This document shows positions 7,095 through 9,905 of a DNA stretch of 9,905 nucleotides, in pieces. Source of the stretch: Hyphomicrobiales bacterium (GTDB lineage: Bacteria; Pseudomonadota; Alphaproteobacteria; Rhizobiales; S144-23); contig WGBL01000227.1 of NCBI GenBank assembly GCA_015494375.1, positions 1 through 9,905 of the forward strand. Reading direction: 5' to 3'. The stretch's first letter is position 1. Every line of letters starts with the position of its first letter. The position numbers and the translations under genes are program-made. Under the pieces are notes generated by a model. It was not told the origin of the DNA and did no database searches. It saw only the letters and a program-made list of their open reading frames with translations.

Positions 7095-7119
7095 TCGTGC
7101 AGGTGAATGGACGGGGCGT
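7083..7119 (-). terminator. Imperfect hairpin followed by TTTT on the minus strand
   Basis: ACGCCCC and CCATTC (7083-7096) pair with GAATGG and GGGGCGT (7105-7119) around an 8-base loop: 13 pairs with one small internal mismatch loop. On the minus strand the second arm runs directly into TTTTCTC, the pattern of an intrinsic terminator; on the plus strand there is no T-run. It falls at the join between the membrane-gene remnant and the cas9 remnant, so it may have ended a transcript (even a small RNA) now lost. It could also be a chance structure. Confidence 0.35.
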
Positions 7120-8090
7120 GGAGATGCGTCTTCGCACGCCATATCAGAAGTTCCATATGCCGCGGGCGGGGGCTTCGCGGGGGCTTCCATGTCGAAGATG
7201 GGACGGTCTGGGCGCCTCGGCGCATCAGCGCCGACGTTCCCGAGCCTTTCGACGGTTTCCGTGACGTGGTGCGCGAGATGGTCCACTCCGTTGTCGTTTC
7301 CTGGAAGCCAGATCATGCCAAGGCGGGTGCCCTTCATGAGGCGACGGCCTATGGCTTCGTGCGCAACGAGAAGGAGGCCGCAGAGATCGGCAATCTTGTT
7401 TATCGCAAGCCTCTTGTCGATCTAACCTTGAAAGACATTGGTAACGTTCGCGATCCAAGGCTAAGAGCCGATCTGCAGGCGCTTGCGAAGCCCTATTTGA
7501 ATGACAAAGGAAAAATCAAAGACAAAGATGCCGAGAAGGCGCTCAAGGCTCAGCTTGCCGATTTCAGCCACAAGAGAAATATTCGCCGCATTCGCATTGG
7601 CAAACCGGAAAAAAGTGTCGTGCCAATCCGCGACAGGCGCAACGGTAAGGTCTACAAGGCCCTCATCCCCGGCGACAACCACCACATCGATATTGTCCAG
7701 ATGCGCGATGGGACTTGGCAGGGCTTTGCCGCCACTGTTTTCGAGGTCAATCAGAAGGGCTGGCGGCCGGAGTGGGAACGTAAACGCCTCGGCGGCAAGC
7801 TCGTCATGCGGCTCCACAAGGGCGACATGATCGAGGTGGACGATAACGGCAAGCGCCAGATCATGGTGGTGCACAGGTTAAGCCCCAGCAACAACGTCCT
7901 CTATCTCGCGGCCCATCATGAAGGTGGCGAGCTTGCCAAGCGACACAACGATAGCGACGACTTGTTTCGCTGGGACTTTGCGAACATCGGCAAGCTAAAG
8001 CATCGCAACGCGCGGAAAGTCATTGTCGATGAGATTGGCCGGCTGCGCTATGCGCGTTCGAACATCCGCACCAATTCCGAAGATAATTAA
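7107..8090 (+). pseudogene. cas9: cas9 3' remnant: WED / PAM-interacting end only (type II-C like)
   Basis: The open frame has 327 codons, but Cas9-like sequence begins only at about 7210-7230 (DVPEPFDGFRDVV), giving about 285 residues against about 1000-1100 in a full II-C Cas9. What remains is the stretch after RuvC-III: VVVSWKPDH, then GALHEATAYG, a basic region (DFSHKRNIRRIRIGKP), and the C-terminal PAM-interacting part ending LYLAAHHEGG and KLKHRNARKVIVDEIGRL. RuvC-I, the bridge helix, REC, HNH, RuvC-II and the RuvC-III HHxxDA motif are all absent upstream. The retained part has no stop or frameshift and ends normally, 78 bases before cas1. No ribosome site is seen at 7107; an internal ATG (7278) also lacks one. 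The first ~35 codons are junction sequence, not Cas9. It cannot be a nuclease; whether any protein is made is unknown. Confidence 0.88.
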
Positions 8091-8168
8091 CCATAGTTCA
8101 CAATCTTGAAGCGTTACGGTTTTCTTGGCTGAGCGCACACGCCACTCTAATCCGAGGAGTGCTGCGTC

Positions 8169-9107
8169 ATGCTTGGCCAAATTGTCGAAATCTCCAACCC
8201 AGGTCAGCGCCTCATATTGACACGAGGGTTTCTCGAAATCCGCACCGAAGAAGGCGTCGCGGGCAAGGTTCCGCTCGACGATATCGAAGCCATCATTGCT
8301 GCAACGCCGGCTTTGACTTACTCCAACCAGCTCTTAGCCGCACTCGCAGAACGTGGGGCGCCGGTCGTTATATGTTCCCGCCGTTTCGCCCCCATCGCCA
8401 TGTTGCTTCCTCTCTCGGGCCATCACGCTCAAGGCGAACGGTTTGAGGCACAAGCCAGAGCCAAGCGCCCGCTCAAGAAGCGGGCATGGGCGCAACTCGT
8501 GCGGGCCAAGATCAGGGCACAGGCTGCCGTGCTCGAAGTTGTTGGAAATGAAACAAAGCGCCTGAAGCGGCTCGCGGATAACGTGCGCTCTGGCGATTCC
8601 GAAAACGTTGAAGCGCAGGCGGCTCAGTACTATTGGCCGCGTCTCTTCGGTAAAACGTTCCGGCGCGATCGTAAAGCCGACGGCATCAACACCCTGCTCA
8701 ACTACGGTTACACCGTCTTGCGCGCTGCCACCGCCCGCTCTGTCGTCGGTGCCGGCCTGCATCCCTCGCTTGGCCTTCACCACAAGAGCGGGGGCGATGC
8801 GTTGAGACTCGCAGACGACCTCATGGAGCCCTTTCGGCCCACAGTCGATCTCTTTGTCTGGGAGATCGTCGGTGATCAGCGCGACCCCGAACTCACGATC
8901 GAACGCAAACGCCGTCTGGCCGGCGTGCTCCATGCCGACTTCTCCACCGACCATGGCGCCAGCCCTCTTTCCAATGTTCTCTCACAGCTTGCCCGGTCGC
9001 TGGCCGATCTCTACCTCGGGCGATCGCGAAAGTTGGTGCTTCCCGTTGCGCCTCTTCCCTTGCTCGAAGATGAAAACCTGGCCGATGGAGGGCCCGCCGG
9101 CCTATGA
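8169..9107 (+). CDS. cas1: CRISPR integrase Cas1, type II
   Basis: Catalytic subunit of the Cas1-Cas2 spacer integrase. It has 312 residues, usual for type II. The small beta-rich N-terminal domain carries PGQRLILTRGFLEI and PLDDIEAIIAATPALTYSN. The helical domain holds the metal triad: Glu148 in VEAQAAQYYW, His205 in GLHPSLGLHHK and Glu220 in ADDLMEPFRP, matching the positions known for S. pyogenes Cas1. NYGYTVLRAATAR precedes the histidine. ATG 8169 has GAGGAG (8154-8159) 9 bases upstream. It follows the cas9 remnant by 78 bases and overlaps cas2 by ATGA. All catalytic residues are present, so it looks functional. The original operon promoter, if upstream of cas9, has gone. Confidence 0.96.
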   Translation: MLGQIVEISNPGQRLILTRGFLEIRTEEGVAGKVPLDDIEAIIAATPALTYSNQLLAALAERGAPVVICSRRFAPIAMLLPLSGHHAQGERFEAQARAKRPLKKRAWAQLVRAKIRAQAAVLEVVGNETKRLKRLADNVRSGDSENVEAQAAQYYWPRLFGKTFRRDRKADGINTLLNYGYTVLRAATARSVVGAGLHPSLGLHHKSGGDALRLADDLMEPFRPTVDLFVWEIVGDQRDPELTIERKRRLAGVLHADFSTDHGASPLSNVLSQLARSLADLYLGRSRKLVLPVAPLPLLEDENLADGGPAGL

Positions 9108-9442
9108 AATTCAAGGCCTTATCAGGATATCGCATCATGTGGGTCATGGCGCTTTTCGATCTTCCGGTGCTCACGGCAGAGGAACGCAAACGCGCAACAC
9201 AGTTCCGAAATTTTCTTTTGGATCAGGGCTTTTCTATGATGCAGCTCTCTTGCTATATTAAGTATACGGCAGGCAAAGAGCATGCCGATGCGCTTGCGGA
9301 CAAGATCATGGCCGAGGTGCCCGCCGGCGGCAAAGTCGACATTCTGTTTTTTACGGACCGGCAATATGAAAACATCCGCTCTGTCCGCGCTCCCCACCAG
9401 GGACACCGCCCCGGAAAGCCCAATCAATTGCAACTTTTTTGA
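9104..9442 (+). CDS. cas2: CRISPR adaptation protein Cas2, type II
   Basis: Structural partner of Cas1; a Cas2 dimer bridges two Cas1 dimers during spacer capture. It has 112 residues, a normal length. The ferredoxin-like fold shows the first strand RIMWVMALFDLPVL with the conserved Asp19, then a basic helix (ERKRATQFRNFLLDQGF), MMQLSCYIKYTAG, a helix (ADALADKIMAEVP), and GGKVDILFFTDRQYENI. The C-terminal tail NQLQLF resembles that of other type II Cas2 proteins. The start codon overlaps the cas1 stop (ATGA), implying coupled translation. Nothing is missing. Confidence 0.95.
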   Translation: MKFKALSGYRIMWVMALFDLPVLTAEERKRATQFRNFLLDQGFSMMQLSCYIKYTAGKEHADALADKIMAEVPAGGKVDILFFTDRQYENIRSVRAPHQGHRPGKPNQLQLF

Positions 9443-9531
9443 CTGGCTGGGTGGCGATTCGCCGGTGAAGACTGCTGCGGGTGGCTCCTAAACGTGTGGC
9501 ACGCGGTGAGTTTTTTCAGTTCGGTTGAGAT
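9443..9531. other. Spacer between cas2 and the array-side terminator
   Basis: Eighty-nine bases without a gene. On the plus strand a T-run (9511-9516) follows a weak 4-bp hairpin, too poor and too distant to call a cas2 terminator. No AT-rich leader typical of an array promoter is obvious, in line with the leader lying at the other end. Confidence 0.4.
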
Positions 9532-9565
9532 AAAAACCCTTGCGAACCAATGGGCTCGCAAGGGT
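9532..9565 (-). terminator. Rho-independent terminator for minus-strand CRISPR transcription
   Basis: A perfect 10-bp stem: ACCCTTGCGA (9536-9545) pairs with TCGCAAGGGT (9556-9565) around a 10-base loop. Read on the minus strand, the stem is followed at once by T residues (TTTTTATCTC). It lies two bases from repeat 1, so a transcript coming leftward through the array would stop here before running antisense into cas2. On the plus strand there is no T-run after the hairpin. Confidence 0.7.
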
Positions 9566-9567
9566 CG

Positions 9568-9905
9568 GTTCTAGCACAGATCGCGGCGTGGGCCGACCGG
9601 AACCCGCTCCGGTAGCCAAACAGGAAACCGAGGTTCTAGCACAGATCGCGGCGTGGGCCGACCGGAACCTGTGCTCGGCAAACTCGCAGGTGTGTTGCGT
9701 TCTAGCACAGATCGCGGCGTGGGCCGACCGGAACTCAGTCGACAGCCACCTACGGCTAACCACGGTTCTAGCACAGATCGCGGCGTGGGCCGACCGGAAC
9801 TGGTGCTCAGCATTGAGCTTTGCTGCCAGGTTCTAGCACAGATCGCGGCGTGGGCCGACCGGAACCGCTCCATGCAGCCCCCTATACCCGCTCCAGTTCT
9901 AGCAC
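9568..9905 (-). CRISPR. Type II CRISPR array, at least five spacers, cut by the window edge
   Basis: Five identical 36-bp repeats at 9568-9603, 9633-9668, 9699-9734, 9765-9800 and 9830-9865, plus the first 10 bases of a sixth (9896-9905). Spacers are 29, 30, 30, 29 and 30 bp and all different. The plus-strand repeat begins GTTCTAGCACAG and ends GGCCGACCGGAAC; its ends are inverted (GTTC/GAAC) and it contains a CGGC-GTGG-GCCG hairpin. Length and spacer size fit type II. The proposed direction is minus: the terminator at 9532-9565 works only that way, and the minus-strand repeat ends TGTGCTAGAAC, like II-C repeats that carry their own extended -10 promoter. The strand is therefore an inference; array identity is certain. 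No degenerate repeat is present. Confidence 0.97.

Noticed and set aside
7150..7164. GTTCC then GCCGCG on the plus strand, possible minus-strand anti-repeat near the orphan terminator
   Set aside because: Only 5 plus 6 pairing bases with a very uneven internal loop; not enough for an anti-repeat.
9493..9516. Plus-strand terminator after cas2 (CGTG-TGG-CACG, later T6)
   Set aside because: The stem is only 4 bp and the T-run begins 7 bases after it.

Overview
The window reads as chromosome of a high-GC alphaproteobacterium, probably Hyphomicrobiales-like. Support is indirect: strong G/C bias, the 5-formyl-THF cyclo-ligase to YmdB pairing common in that class, a membrane histidine kinase of the PleC/PdhS type, and a type II-C-like CRISPR locus. 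The genus cannot be fixed from sequence alone.

Left two thirds (1-6282) is ordinary, well-kept core DNA. On the minus strand are ygfA (5-formyltetrahydrofolate cyclo-ligase) and ymdB (metallophosphoesterase), transcribed in that order, with an 18-bp tandem repeat in the gap. Next is a minus-strand membrane-anchored nuclease of the staphylococcal-nuclease family. Divergent from it lies a plus-strand sensor histidine kinase with six predicted membrane helices, preceded by a possible 17-codon leader ORF. Convergent with the kinase is a minus-strand thiG-thiE pair for thiamine synthesis. A tRNA-Lys(UUU) gene closes this part.

The right third (6283-9905) is accessory. Behind the tRNA come about 370 bases without a convincing gene, then a frameshifted minus-strand remnant with one C-terminal membrane helix, then a CRISPR locus: cas9 remnant, cas1, cas2 and an array. 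The array has 36-bp identical repeats and 29-30-bp spacers and runs off the right edge. Cas1 and Cas2 look complete and overlap by ATGA. Cas9 has lost everything upstream of its WED/PAM-interacting end: RuvC I-III, bridge helix, REC and HNH are all absent. The remnant is nevertheless open to its natural stop.

The head-to-head arrangement of two damaged genes suggests a deletion that removed most of cas9 and whatever lay between. No tracrRNA anti-repeat is visible. The locus therefore looks unable to cut by itself, while the adaptation genes and array persist. A hairpin plus T-run between cas2 and the first repeat, readable only on the minus strand, suggests the array is transcribed toward cas2, as described for some II-C loci.
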